NCBI RefSeq assembly: GCF_000471905.2
Contig: NW_006498469.1
Coordinates: 528,994 to 592,993 of the forward strand
Length of the DNA stretch: 64,000 nucleotides
From: Amborella trichopoda
Lineage: Eukaryota; Streptophyta; Magnoliopsida; Amborellales; Amborellaceae
Direction of reading: 5' to 3'
Shown: positions 43,228-55,209 of the stretch, piece after piece
Position numbering within the stretch: the stretch's first letter is position 1
Layout: each line of letters starts with the position of its first letter
Made by a program: the position numbers and the translations under genes
Notes under the pieces: model-generated
Seen by the model: the letters and a program-made list of their open reading frames with translations, nothing else
Told to the model about the DNA's origin: nothing
Database searches by the model: none

Positions 43228-44665
43228 GGGTTAGGAAACCTTGAGTTTTCCAGGGTTTCTCTAGCCTAACTGATTTTCTCTCTAACTTCTAAAAAATTTA
43301 TCTAAGAGTTTCAGTATGAATTATAGGAGCCTAGAGGGGGTATTTGTAGGCTGCAAATTGGGCTCTAATATAACTAGGATGAAGACTTTTATTTGATTTG
43401 AGATTAGGACTTCTAGGGTTTGACTGGTTGACTAGTCAAAACATCCATATTTTCTATAGGATCTAGGGCTCTGCAAAATCCCGGAAAAACACCCTCTAGA
43501 AACTAATTGGCAGTTGAGCCAATACTGGAAAGGACTTATCTGGGATGGGCTGAATCTCTTGGAAAATTAGGTGCTCAAAGCAGCTAGTGACACATAACGC
43601 ATTGCTGGAGCTAATCTAGCCTAGATTTTTCTTGATGGTGTCGAACCCTTTGCTAAGTTCACAAGTGGTTGTCTGGTTCAATTTTAGCATCTTTTTGGTG
43701 TTTGATCTAGTTTTTCCTAGCTTTCTAGAGCTATGTCTACTTTTTCAAAAAAATATGGATCAATCAGGATATTGTATTGATTTGGACTGATTTAGGTTGA
43801 TTTGGCTGAATTTAGGTTTAGAGTTAGATTGATTCTAAAGGTTTCTCAGGAATAATGAATTATAAGCCTATGGTGCACTTGGGTATTATGGTTCCTATTG
43901 TTGAGGGTTTCAGATTAATGCAATTTTACGGTTAATAAAATTTTTGAAAATTAACAATTTCAAATTACATGTCTACAGTTTGACCATCTTTGGCACACCT
44001 TGTTCTTCGATGAACAAGTGAGTAGAAAAGTAGACACCCATTGCCAATTTTCAACCTTGCATTTGATCCAAATACCAAATGGGCAGACGGCACATGAGTC
44101 CATTTTTTGGAGCATCCTCGAAAGGCTACGTCATCCCACTTAGCCACCAAGGGCTAAGTCCTTTTTACCTAAGCTTTTCTTCAGATGTTTCGTTATGTTG
44201 TCATCATTGGATTTCGAATGGGATTTTGTAGTCATGCCACTTGATCTTAGGCTTTTAAATTTTATCTTGAATTTTGAACTTAGCGACCTTTTCCACGGTT
44301 CCTTTCGCTCCTAAGGTTCTTTTAGGTTTGTGGTTTTGATTGGTTTGAGATTTTACCTGGGATAGTCTTACTAAGGATTTTTAGATTCATTCTCTAAGGC
44401 TTAGAACGCGAAAACGTGATTACATCATGTATATGCGTTCCAACTCAATTGCTTTAGAAAATATTTTTAGAAAATTATAAAATATGAAGGATTTTGGAAA
44501 AACAAAACCAAGTGTCGGGCGTTATGATTTAAACTAAGAATTAAGGTTTAGAAATCACAAGACAATTTCAAAAGCATCCATCTTGGAATTACTCCTAAGA
44601 TAGAGTTTTGAAAATAAAAGGAGCAATAAAACTAGAAAAGTTGAAGAAAGGGAGATTTTTTTAAG
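43228..44665. other. unassigned stretch
   Basis: I see no gene or clear repeat structure. The open frame 43965-44150 (minus, 61 codons) has no recognisable domain. Confidence 0.3.
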
Positions 44666-44796
44666 AGAAAATTACATAAAAATCCATTATACTTTGCTAT
44701 ATTATCGATATACCACATAGTTTTCGTTATTACATGTATGTCCGTTTTTTTATCTTTTATAACACAAATTTTCAAAAAGACCATTTTACCCTTTTT

Positions 44797-45396
44797 CGGA
44801 TATTGAACATCCGAATTGATGGGAATTTTGGATGTTCATCATCCGAAAATAGGTCTAAAGTTAAATATTAAATTTTCTATTTTCGGATGTTGAATATCCG
44901 AAATTAAGGAATTTTCAGATATCCAACATCCAAAAATACCCCGATAGTTTAACATTAAGGATAATATTTTCGGATGTTGAACATCCGAATTTAAGAGATT
45001 TTAAGATGTTCAACATCTAAAAACAGAGAAGAATAAGGTTTATTTAACTATCAGGGTATTTTCGGATGTTGAACATCCGAAAATATCTTAAATTCGGATG
45101 TTCAACATCTGAAAATGTTATACTTAACGTTCAACAATTGGGGTATTTTCGGATTTAACGTTTAACTTTCGACCTATTTTTGGATGTTGAACATCCGAAA
45201 AAGGGTAAAGTGGTCTTTTTTAAAAACTTGGATTGTAAAAGGTAAAAAATAGGCATATTTTTGGATGTTGAACATCCGAAAATATCTTAAATTCGGATGT
45301 TCAACATCTGAAAATGTTATACTTAACGTTCAACAATTGGGGTATTTTCGGATTTAACGTTTAACTTTCGACCTATTTTTGGATGTTGAACATCCG
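44797..45396. repeat. array of CGGATGTTGAACATCCG palindromes
   Basis: The 17-mer, two 8-bp arms around one base, occurs about 12 times, near 44797, 44829, 44883, 44917, 44971, 45002, 45063, 45094, 45180, 45262, 45294 and 45380. Several copies have one or two changes (CATCTG, CATCCAAA). Many are extended by TT..AA, giving 10-bp arms. Confidence 0.85.
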
Positions 45397-45459
45397 AAAA
45401 AGGGTAAAGTGGTCTTTTTTAAAAACTTGCATTGTAAAAGGTAAAAAATAGGCATACAT
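45062..45459. repeat. 199-bp tandem duplication inside the MULE-type element
   Basis: Two near-identical copies with a 199-bp offset (for example ATATCTTAAATTCGGATG at about 45083 and 45282). Each carries three palindromes and the inner part of the right terminal repeat. Confidence 0.85.
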
Positions 45460-45527
45460 GTAATAACATAAACTATTTGGTATATCCGTAATAGCGCAAA
45501 ATATAATGATTTTTATGTAAATTTTCT

Positions 45528-47796
45528 ATTTTTTTTAAATGCAGTTTAAGATAATGAAATCCTATAGCCTTTTTTAAAAACTTTTCCCGAAGAGGGTTTT
45601 GAAAATATTTTGAAGTTGAAATTTCCAAAAATTCTTTTAAAAAATAGGCCTTGGAATTTAGCCACTTATAATCCTTCTAGTGGATTTACGAGTCTGGCCA
45701 ACGTTGGATGAGACTTTTGTAAGTAGGAATCATCAAGTAATTTCTCATCTTTTAAACTGTGCTTGTGATCAATTTTAACTTGGAAGTTCTGGCACCTTCT
45801 TGATTTATCTTGAGATATTGGACCCCTTCTCCTAACTTTTGGAAAATTTTGAGCATCTTTCGTTTTGCTCTGGATTTTGTAGGCCGTCTTAATTTTTGGA
45901 AATTTTTGGCCATTTGTTAATTTTTCTTTCGAGATTTTGGATGCCTTATCCTTTTTTCTTTTTTTTTTTTTTTACTAATTGCTTGGGGCTCTTTTGGATG
46001 TTTTGTGTCCACGAGAGGAATTTTTTTTTTTTTTACTAATTGCTTGGGGCTCTTTTGGATGTTTTGTGTCCACGAGAGGAATTTGACCTTAATGGGTGAT
46101 TGAGAACTTGACAGTTTGGCGGCTTCTCTTTGTCTTTGGGATTTTTCTTTGGGTGCGGCTGTCTTTGTAAGTGGTACAAGACAAAGTCGCTAGTTACTCA
46201 ATTTAAAATTTTTTCATTATTGTGGAATCATGATCCTATAATACATTGATTTTCATGAAAGAAGACAATAATACACAAATTTCAGCCACTAAGCTTGGTT
46301 TATACAAATTTTAAAATAAAAATTACAACTCTAATTAATCCTATTTCATGGCCCAAATTCTAAATACAACAAAATACAATACAATGCTCAAATACTCAAA
46401 TACTTATGTTTATAACACTACACAACATACATACTCAAATTTTTCTCATCACTTAGGAATTATATGATCACTTCATGTACAATCCTCATCGTCATCAAAA
46501 CCACAAGTTTTCATATGCAAGTAGACCTGATCATGAGGAGCCAACTATGTATTCTACTTGCATAGTATGAGGCCAATAATTCAACATGGCATAAAATCAT
46601 AGGATGTATAGACATAAGAACAAACATGTTCCACATATGACATTCTCAATTCCTCCATAGCACAAATAATTAAATAACTGTAAATTATAACAAATAAACA
46701 TGCAAACAATCATTTGGGAAGCCATAGGTTGAACCTTTTGCGACTGGGTCACAAATCAAATCTTTTAAGGACTTAATTTTGTCCCATAGACAAAAGCATG
46801 GATAGTTAATACTGGAGATCACTTCACTTTGAGAAGCTTATAATCACTTGTATACCACTTAAGAAGATTCAATTAAAGAGAGAAATATGTTTGAGATCAA
46901 ATTTCAAAAGGTTGAGAGATCCCACACAAACGGGTCAAATTATAAACAAACTACACAATATGGAACAAGAGAACATCAAACTTTTCTCAAGAACAATGGT
47001 AATCATATATCCTCATTTTTTATTCTCAAATATGATAAAGAACTCACTGATATGATATACAAAACTCACTAAGATGCTCAAAAATTTGGGTAGAGAAAAT
47101 CCCTAGAAATCAAGATGTAGATGAAGGCAATTCAATCTACACTGCACATGGCGGACTATGGGAACACAAAACGTTTCTCAACACAAAATGATGATCACGA
47201 TCCCCACTTTTGTTTGTCAAATATGTAAAATTGTATGGGGGTATTTTCGTCCTAAAAGACACCGCTTTTTGACTTGGCGTTGGCTCCAAAAATAAACTGT
47301 TTGGGGTTAAGCATGTGGTTTACAAAGTACTAGGGGTGGCAATACCTAGAAAGTAGGTCAGGGGGTTATCTATGATTTCATTGGACTGTCTATACTTAAT
47401 CTTAGGTAGCTATTCTTTCTGTTCTTTTTTTTTTCCCTCGAAGGTGGTCGCCTGATTGAGGTTACGGCCCCCAAAATTTTGGGGGTCTCCGAATACACCT
47501 ACAAAGGCTTTACCGAGTCAAGTGAACGTATAATATCCTTTCATAGGAGCATTATAATATTTTGAGCACATCTTTTGTCCAACCAGGTCTCCACGCCAAA
47601 GTTAACCCTAAAGCTCATAACAGGCCAGGCAGCCCTGGCCCTAGCCCTAATTCTCATAGGACTGACCTAGGCCTTGCTTGGGCCTCATCGGGCGATAGAG
47701 GCCAGGCTTGGCCTTAGCCCCATCAGGCCGGGCTAAATGGAAAAAATGAAAAAGTAAAAGAGAATATAAAGAACAAAAGAGTCGTCAGGCGGGGCC
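45528..47796. other. unassigned stretch
   Basis: Apart from the 62-bp duplication, it contains a GGCCAGGC/GGGCCT-rich patch at about 47610-47735 of the kind seen in degenerate DNA transposons. No ends could be paired. No coding sequence was recognised. Confidence 0.35.
45960..46083. repeat. 62-bp tandem duplication with T-run
   Basis: A T-run followed by ACTAATTGCTTGGGGCTC and on to CCACGAGAGGAATTT occurs twice in a row with no visible change other than T-run length. Confidence 0.9.
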
Positions 47797-49233
47797 CAAT
47801 TCCAATCTCTTTTTATTTACAATGAGAGACTTCTTCCATTTAAATACACTTGACAAAAAATCAATAAATAGATGAAACAACCCATAAAATATAATCTTTC
47901 TCTTATCTCTTTCTTTTTAACTCCTACGTAAATCTCCCTCTCTATCTACCTCTCTAAATCTTATGATATCTTCTCTTTCTAAAATATTATAATCTCTACT
48001 TATCTCCTCTTTCTAAAAGATAATATCTATTTATCTTAGAAGATAAGCTATTTCATAAACCAAAAGATATGCATTTCTTGGGGTCAACTCATGCCCCTAT
48101 TAAAACTCATGCACAAAAATCTTTCCACCTAACTTATCACAGCGCAATTCCTATTCCTAAAAAAAACAAATTTTTTTTTTATATAATTCTAATTTTTATT
48201 TGCATCATTCTCTCGAAGTTGGGAGAAGCCTGATCTCGAGCTTGAAGTATACATCTCGGCACTAAACCGACTCATGAAATACTTTTTGCTCATCTTTAAT
48301 TAAAACACTAGGATCTCAGACTCAATTATGATTTCTTTTTCTGTTTCAAGTTCCTCGTAAAATTTGGGAAGATCGAGTTGATGTTGATACTCCTCAAATC
48401 GTGGATCTTGCATCACAATGTGATTGTGACATTCTTGATCGGTACCTCTAGTTAGTTGTGGGTCTCGATTCATCTCTACGATGAAATCTGGTGTCAAATC
48501 TTCATGATTCCAATCGCCCTCTTCGCAGTGGACAGTGTTCTCCAACCATTTTAACCTCTAATTCATTTCACAAAATATGGTTCGAACATCCTCTATGACT
48601 TTGGTTAAATTTTCTAATACTTGTCTCAGACGATCATCCATAGCATGGTCAACTTTTGGTGGCATGGCAATAGCTAGATTTTACTTGCTCTGATACCAAC
48701 TGATGTAAGAAAGATGGAGGGAAGCAATAATTAAAATAAAAATAATAATAAATATGAGAGAACATACCATCTCTCTGGGTCTGCAAAGGAATCTACCCCA
48801 AAAGATCTTTTCATAAGATCAACTCTTTACTCAATTTCAATATCTCTTTGTTTATAATGAGGGACTTCATCTCTTTAAATAGGCTTACAACAAAATAAAT
48901 AAATAAATGAAACATCCCACAAAAAATAAAATCTCTTACATCTCTCTCTAACTCCCACATAAATCTTTATTTCCATCTATATTTCTAAATCTCATGTTAG
49001 CTTCTCTTTCTAAAAGATAGTAAAAAATAATCTCTACTTATCTTCTCTTTCTAAAAGATAATAAAAATTAATCAAGATAAACTATTTCTTAGACCAAAAG
49101 ATAGACATTTTTTGGTGTCAACTCATACACAAAAATCCTCCCACCTAACGTATCCCAGCGCAATACCCATGCCTAAAAAAAAAACAAAAAAAATAAAAAA
49201 AAATTTTAACAACCCCAATTTTTATTTACATCA
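47797..49233 (-). mobile_element. miniature LTR element (copy 2) of the family at 29500
   Basis: The right repeat 48701-49233 (533 bp, TGATGTAAG to TTTACATCA) and the left repeat 47797-48207 (outer part missing) match the LTRs of copy 1. On the minus strand the right repeat is followed by TTGGTATCAGAGC (plus strand GCTCTGATACCAA, 48687-48699), an intact initiator-Met tRNA primer site, which sets the orientation. The interior of 493 bp carries the same short frame as copy 1. The truncated left end hides any target duplication. Confidence 0.85.
48300..48545 (-). pseudogene. short gag-like frame of miniature LTR element copy 2
   Basis: This 81-codon minus frame is collinear with 30174-30419 in copy 1 (NHEDL, PDFIVEMNR, LTRG, HIVMQ, LDLPKFYEELE). 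The match is stronger than that of the surrounding DNA appears to be, but both copies are old. Inferred to be a gag remnant. Confidence 0.5.
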
Positions 49234-49339
49234 CTTGTGTGTTCTATATTCAAAATCTATAGAAGCATGGACTTATTTGTCCTATATTCGAAATCGTAGA
49301 TTCACACATACATAGATGATATAGTTAACCGAAGATTGT

Positions 49340-49670
49340 ATCCAGTTTAAATTCCCTAATTGGTTCCTTATATGATGGAACCATTTTAGAGCTAAACATC
49401 AGATATTGCCTAAAAAACTCTTAAACTATTTTTATCAAAAGCATGGATATGGTGATGACTTGCTAATATATTTTATTGCTAAAAGACATCCCTTGGATTA
49501 TTTGTTGGAGATATATTGTTAATAATAATATAAATCTGCCAGCCTTAGCCCTAATTATTGCGGCTAGGTAGTATGAAAATTTTGATTTTGAACAACATTT
49601 GAGAGATGATGAAGAAGAAAATAAGATATTTTCACAAAATATAAATCCTAATGACCCTAATGAGGGAGAA
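49340..49670 (+). pseudogene. possible endogenous pararetrovirus remnant
   Basis: A plus-strand reading from about 49349, with an internal stop near 49370 and another near 49530, has a Phe-Pro-x-Trp-Phe start. It later has an Ile-Leu-Pro stretch followed by an acidic Asp/Glu-rich tail near 49610-49670. The pattern resembles polyprotein segments of endogenous Caulimoviridae. It is short and broken, has no RT domain alongside, and could be something else. Confidence 0.3.
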
Positions 49671-50059
49671 TAGCTAACCAGCCCTGAAGACTAGAGTCAA
49701 GCTTACTTAGGATAATCAACCTACCAAAGGAGATCCCTTTAAAAGATTGTTTATTAACCAAATATTACTGTTTATAATCTTTTACTTTTTTTATTTACAT
49801 CCTGTAATATTTCTTGAAAACTATAAAATTGTTTATTTTCTTTTGGTTGATTTAAATTTTCAAAGTAACTCTAAATGTTTTTAATCTTTTACTTTCTTAA
49901 AAGTTTTCTAATTGGTTTAACAATTTCTTGTTAGGACATTTATACTTGGTATATTATAGATACATGTATGACATTTTTGTTCTTCCCTTGATACTGAGGA
50001 ACTTCATTTTCTAGGAGTTTCAGGTTCTTATATTTCTTCTTCAGGTTCTTCATCTGTTG

Positions 50060-50410
50060 ATTCACGAATATTATTATTCTAGTTATTTTTTTCTATTTCA
50101 TCAATTAGCACAATGACCCTTTTCTTTACATCTAAAACGTACAACATGTTCTTTTTTTGGGGGGACCTAAATTTCTTAAATTTAGAATCTCTTTTCTTTC
50201 TTTTCTTATGAGACTTTTATTGGCGATTTTTATGATCTTTTTTTTGGGGGACCTAAATTTCTTAAATTTAGAATCTCTTTTCTTTCTTTTCTTATGAGAC
50301 TTCTCTTGGCGATTTTTATGATCTTTATGTTTATATTTTTTATTTTTTCTGTTGTATAATATATTATTATCCATGCCGAAATGATAACAAAATCTCTCAA
50401 GTGATAACAA
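50060..50410 (-). pseudogene. Lys/Arg-rich gag- or coat-like remnant with internal duplication
   Basis: The minus strand reads a long basic stretch (KKRKKRDSKFKKF, present twice through the 86-bp tandem duplication), then at about 50110-50125 a short Cys/His knuckle-like piece with EKGHCAN. Basic tracts followed by a zinc knuckle are typical of coat or gag proteins of pararetroviruses and retrotransposons. It has internal stops and is not functional. Confidence 0.35.
50159..50335. repeat. 86-bp tandem duplication
   Basis: GACCTAAATTTCTTAAATTT and the following sequence recur with a period of 86 bp (50164 and 50250). The copies differ at a few bases at the right side. Confidence 0.9.
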
Positions 50411-50419
50411 AATAAGTGG

Positions 50420-50720
50420 TTTAAAAATTGTCGAGTCGGCACGGAATCGGCTGATTCGAACTGGGAATCGGCCATCTCGTGTTGATTCTTCTGTAAAACC
50501 GGGAATCGCCCAATTCTAGAGAGAACCTTTGTAAAACCAAGAATCGTCCCGGGAATCGGTCATCCCATGTTGATTCTTTTGTAAAACCGGGAATCGCTCG
50601 ATTCTACAGAACAATAGTTTAAAAAGCGGATCAATGACCTAGATCGGGCACCTCAAAACCAATATGGATCGGCGAATCGGCGATCTGGATAAGGGAATCC
50701 GCTGAATCGGTCAGATTAAA
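50420..50720. repeat. GGAATCGG-type repeat patch
   Basis: GGGAATCG, GAATCGGC and CGATTC words recur about a dozen times, and GTAAAACCGGGAATCG occurs twice. The patch CAATAGTTTAAAAAGC at 50612 resembles hAT termini in this window, but I could not find a partner end. Confidence 0.5.
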
Positions 50721-51344
50721 GCTTCAAAAAAATTCGAAAAAATTATTAAAATTCATTATAAATATTGTTTTTTGGGAATTCAATAAAAAATGAGGGTACT
50801 CCATTAAGAATTTTCATTTCTTTACATGAATATGCAAATATTGATATGTTCTTTCCCTGCATGAACTATTATTTACCATTTAATTTACATCACACAAAAG
50901 GATAAACATAGAATTATCATGGAATAAGTATATCAACATACATGGACTACAATAAAGCATAAAATTAGTAACATACAATCTAAAAATAAAATGACAGATG
51001 ACGTCGTTCTTCTTCTTGGTCACGCTGGTGCCATTGATTGAATTTGTTTGACAATTCAAAAAACTTTTTAAATCAAAACTGCATTAAAAATATAATACAG
51101 TTTAACGACATTTATTTGTTAATGTATTTTTTTGCATTAACAACAAATTAAAAAATACAGTTTTGCATTAAAAATATAATAACATGTATTGTTTTGCATA
51201 AATAATCTATCAACATGCCATTTTTTGACCTAGAAATTTAACATTAAAAATAAAAAAATATTGTTTAATTCCTCATGATAATCATAAACAATTTTTTCAA
51301 AAATTACGATTTCTCAAAAAAATTGATCATGAAAAAACAAAAAA

Positions 51345-51920
51345 AAAAAACCTAGTTCTTCACAGACCAACCTAACATCGGTCATTCCAACCCAAAAATC
51401 CACCTCAAATCGAATAAATTACATCAAATTTAATACATATTTTGATAAACAACACTATAAGGAATCAAAGCCCTATAATATTAACACATTATTATCAAAA
51501 TATTAAATAAAATCGATTAAATTGAGGAAAAAAAAAAAAAAGCAGTTCTTCACAGACATCAGTCATTCAATCTCAAAAATAAATCTCAAATTGAATAAAT
51601 CAGATAAAATTTAATACATGAGATGATAATCAACACTATAACGAATCAAAACCCTATAAATTTAACACATTCTTTGCAAAATATTTACTGAAATTGTAAA
51701 AATGGCGAAAAAAAAAAAAAAACAGTCCACTTTTTTTTAACAGACATCACTCTTATTTTCTATAAAATCCAACTGAAATTGAATAAATATAATCAAATTA
51801 AATATATCTAATGATAAACAACACTACAAAGAATTAAAATCCTATAAATTTAATACATGATTTGTAAAATATTGATTGGATTTGATCGAATGGCAGAAAA
51901 AAAAAAAAAAAACAAAAGTG
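51345..51920. repeat. three tandem units of about 185-195 bp, each ending in poly(A)
   Basis: Units at about 51345-51540, 51541-51720 and 51721-51912 share the order TTCTTCACAGAC or AACAGACATCA, then TCAAAT(T/C)GAATAAAT, then AACAACACTA, then CCCTATAA, then an A-run of 14 or more. The array runs up to the assembly gap, so its true copy number is unknown. Confidence 0.8.
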
Positions 51921-51940
51921 NNNNNNNNNNNNNNNNNNNN
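51921..51940. other. assembly gap (20 N)
   Basis: Twenty N bases directly after an A-rich tandem repeat, probably a placeholder of unknown true length. Confidence 1.
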
Positions 51941-54104
51941 AATAGCAATATAATAATTAGAAATAATGGCAGTAATTAAATATATCATGGTCCAAATTAA
52001 TTATATGAAGAGATTTCAAAAGAAAATAGGTATCAAATTAGAAAAATGGTGCATTAAAATATCTTTTGTTAGTACCAGCAAAAATTGCGAATGGAGGAGA
52101 AAATTGGAAAACTGTTTCTTGACACAGTTGCTAACACAAATTTTTAACTAAGAAATTGTAGAAAATTTGGGTGAAATATTCACAAGGCCAAGAGGTAGAT
52201 GCCATGAATGGCATAAGAAAATCGATGGAATTTTCCATAAATTTCCCAGTAAAAATTGGAGAAAAATAATCTTGGTAAATTTTGTTAACATTGAAGATGG
52301 AGGATACTAGGTAGGAATCAGTTATATAACCTTAAACGAAATTAGCCTTTAAACAATCACTAGAGATTCGATAATTTGAATTAACCTTTAAACAATCACT
52401 AGTGATTTGATAATTTTTACTATAGGAGAAAAAGAAATCGTACCTCGAATCCCACCTGCATTCAAGATGACAAATAAAATTCAGGGTAAGTCTTCTATAA
52501 TAAAGATTATGAAAGATGTTAAGAAGTTAGAAAAAGTGCATGACAACGATGAAATAATGAGACAGATAAATGGCATGAGTATAGAAGCCAATTCAAAATT
52601 TATATATATATATATATATAGAACCTAGGCTCTAAACAATCAAATTCCCTTTCAAAGTAAACCAATCAACAAAGAAAATGAAGAATTAAAGAACTAGAAG
52701 GAAAGGGGTTCATTATGCCATCACAACTTGAATGCTAATGCTAGGCATTTACCGTGCGAAATGATTTCGAGGAAAAAGCTAAAATGGTGATAACCTATAA
52801 ATCAAGTAACGTTTGATATAAAATCGCCATTACCTAGCAAAGGAGATTTCTTTTATTTTTTTCTTACTTTAAAGGATTTTAAATTTTAATTGTTTTCTCT
52901 AATAGCATGTTTGGGCCTTTCACATGAAATTCTTCCCTAGAAGTGAGTAATCTCCCATCATTGACTTTCAAATTGGGAAAAAAAAAAATTTCTCGACTCC
53001 TCTGCATCTACCTTTTTTGGGAAAAAGATCATCAAATGAAATAGGTGAAAATTTTATTTTCTGGAAATGAATCTTCAACCCCAATCATCTCTCCTACAAA
53101 TCCCATGCCCTCCGTCTCATGCGCACTTCAATTATCCCAGAGAGGCCTCCAAATTTTGACATTCCTAGCTAATTGAGCCGCGCCAATTTACAGATTCATA
53201 GATCATGCGATCCAAATGAGTCCGGGTCCATCCTTGGATCTGTGAACTAAGCCTCAATGTTTGCCCACGTGCTCTATTAGGACTTGGTAGTTAGTGAGCC
53301 GGGTCTTATCCATGATATCAAAATGCATACCATTTATTGGCCTTGATATGGAAGCAAAGGTTTCAAATGCCCAAAGAACAAAAGTTCCATTAAAGCGTGC
53401 AAATTAATAGAAGCATTCCCATAAAGAGGTGCGCCCAATTTTCCCTTTTCCCACCTTTATCACAATCTACACAAGTCACCAACGAAATATCAAGGTTATA
53501 GCATCTGAGACCATTTCCAACTTTTGGTTGTAGTAGTCAAATTTGATTTCTTACTTGGCCCATTGTTAAAATGTGTATGTACACTATTTGAAAAACTTTC
53601 ATTCTAGTCGAAATAAATTAGCGTATCTTCTATGGAAAACTTCCAGTGTGCAAAAAAAAAATCGGATAAAAAAGACCACCTTATGATCGTTGAAGTGATT
53701 GAGAACTGAAACTCCTTGAGAACCAATTGCATTTGATTAGCTCTATTCCAAACAAAAAGTTTAGGATATGTACAACCAAGCTCCTCAGCAAAGCCAAAAA
53801 ATTCTGAACACCCCAATGCTCTGCATCTTGCTTCCCTGGGCCTTCAAAGACAAGGTTGATATTAACTCGCTTCAAATGTGGGAACAATAGATAGAAGCTT
53901 GTTTCATTGCACAAATGCCAAACGGATGAGTGTAGAGTTTCTATTAGTGTCCAACCCATAGTTGGATTGCACACACTTGTTGCACATATTATATTGTGGA
54001 TATGAACCTCACCCACCCATCTGAAAGGAGAAAGTGGCCACTATAGAGTTGCTCTAACTCTCCATACCATCTTTATGGGTTGAATGAAAGAAATCCAACA
54101 TTTA
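51941..54104. other. unassigned stretch downstream of the EngA gene
   Basis: It contains a (TA)n run at 52600-52620 and the word CTAGGCTCTAAACAATCAA shared with 122-140. Minus-strand open frames at 53604-54016 lie just after the EngA stop codon and probably overlap its 3' UTR. I see no domain in them. Confidence 0.35.
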
Positions 54105-54428
54105 CTAGTCACATGACAACATTCTCTTGTCAGAAGTAAAACTACATTGAGTTTTGGTGTTTGATTTTGTATTTGCCTTTGCTGATGAGGACTTTTGAAG
54201 GGAACGATCCCTATTTCGAGGAACACACCTTTGTGTAATGCGGATGGGAATACCACCCAAATTAAAATCTTCTTTCAAAGACTTCGCAAAGAACCTTATC
54301 TCTGTGCCAGCAAGCTCTGTTGACCCACTTACAAAGGCTACAAATGTCGGTGGCCGAGCTTTGACTTGGGTGAAATACTTGATCTTGGGTTGAGCAGCTT
54401 GGTCTTTCCATGAATGCCTACTCATAAC
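54105..54428 (-). CDS. EngA-like gene, terminal exon (KH-like domain)
   Basis: The exon starts after AAGTGTAG and reads VMSRHSWKDQAAQPKIKYFT, then RPPTFVAFVSG, GGIPIRITQR and a Ser/Lys/Asn-rich tail, stopping at TAG 54105-54107. The spacing to the previous exon is a short 175-bp intron. Confidence 0.85.
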   Translation of the reverse strand, partial: VMSRHSWKDQAAQPKIKYFTQVKARPPTFVAFVSGSTELAGTEIRFFAKSLKEDFNLGGIPIRITQRCVPRNRDRSLQKSSSAKANTKSNTKTQCSFTSDKRMLSCD

Positions 54429-55172
54429 CTACACTTGCAGAACCAGGGCATCCTTGTCATTACTAGGATTACCACTAGATTAGACATTTCAACAAGGAAT
54501 TTTTTGAATCAATGCAAATTCAGAAGGCACAAAGTTCAAAAATGGATGATAATGGCAAAGGTTAAAATGATTGTCCATGACAAAATTAGCCATCTAGCCT
54601 TACCTTGCGTAACCAACAGTTAAGGCGTGCAGTTGGCAACCTTAGACACCACTTCTCATATATCTCCACAACCCTCTTCATTATGGTTGTTCTTCCCCTT
54701 CCTTCTAATGCCGACACAAATACAACAGGTATACCTGTAACCTGGGCACAAACATCGTGGCAAAAATGTTAAAATATGTTTAAATTTGATACCAATCAGA
54801 AAATCAACAAAAGAAATGTTTTTGTGACCAAATATTTAAACCAAGCTTTTGCTGTGCATTCAATACATAGCCATACTGCCACATTGAGTTGAGCTGCATA
54901 GGGTGGATGTTCATCAACATGATGTTTCAACCCAATCCATGATGCATTCGACCAGTGTTTTCAAAATCAGCTCGAGCAAAGGACATCAATCAAAAAATCA
55001 AAAAGAGTAGAGGCTTTGGCCATTTGGACCGCAGAGAGGGGGCCCTGGCAACGTGACCAATGGGTTTGGCTACGTCTCTCTTTGGTTTCTCCTCCCCTAC
55101 ACCACAAAAAAAAAAAAAAAAAAACAACGATCTCTTTCTTCAGTGTCTTTTGGATCTCTCTCACCCTCACAA

Positions 55173-55209
<37 letters not shown>

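Larger units (their letters stand above)
44666..45527. mobile_element. MULE-type miniature element with palindrome array
   Basis: Terminal inverted repeats of about 150-170 bp begin AGAAAATT(T)ACATAAAAAT on both sides and include TATTACATGTATG and a CATTTTACCCTTTTTCGGAT-like stretch. The flanks ATTTTTTTAA (left) and ATTTTTTTTAA (right) fit a 9-11 bp target duplication with a T-run slip. There is no transposase. The interior contains about 12 copies of CGGATGTT-G-AACATCCG and variants. A 199-bp segment at the right side is tandemly duplicated. Confidence 0.8.

Noticed and set aside
43965-44150. 61-codon minus frame
   Set aside because: Too short, with no domain, no start context and no neighbours that would support a gene.
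47610-47735. GGCCAGGC/GGGCCT-rich patch as another hAT element
   Set aside because: It has the word style of degenerate DNA transposons, but I found no paired ends and no target repeat.
53604-54016. Minus frames just downstream of the EngA stop codon
   Set aside because: They probably lie in the EngA 3' UTR or flank. The composition is not gene-like and no domain is visible.
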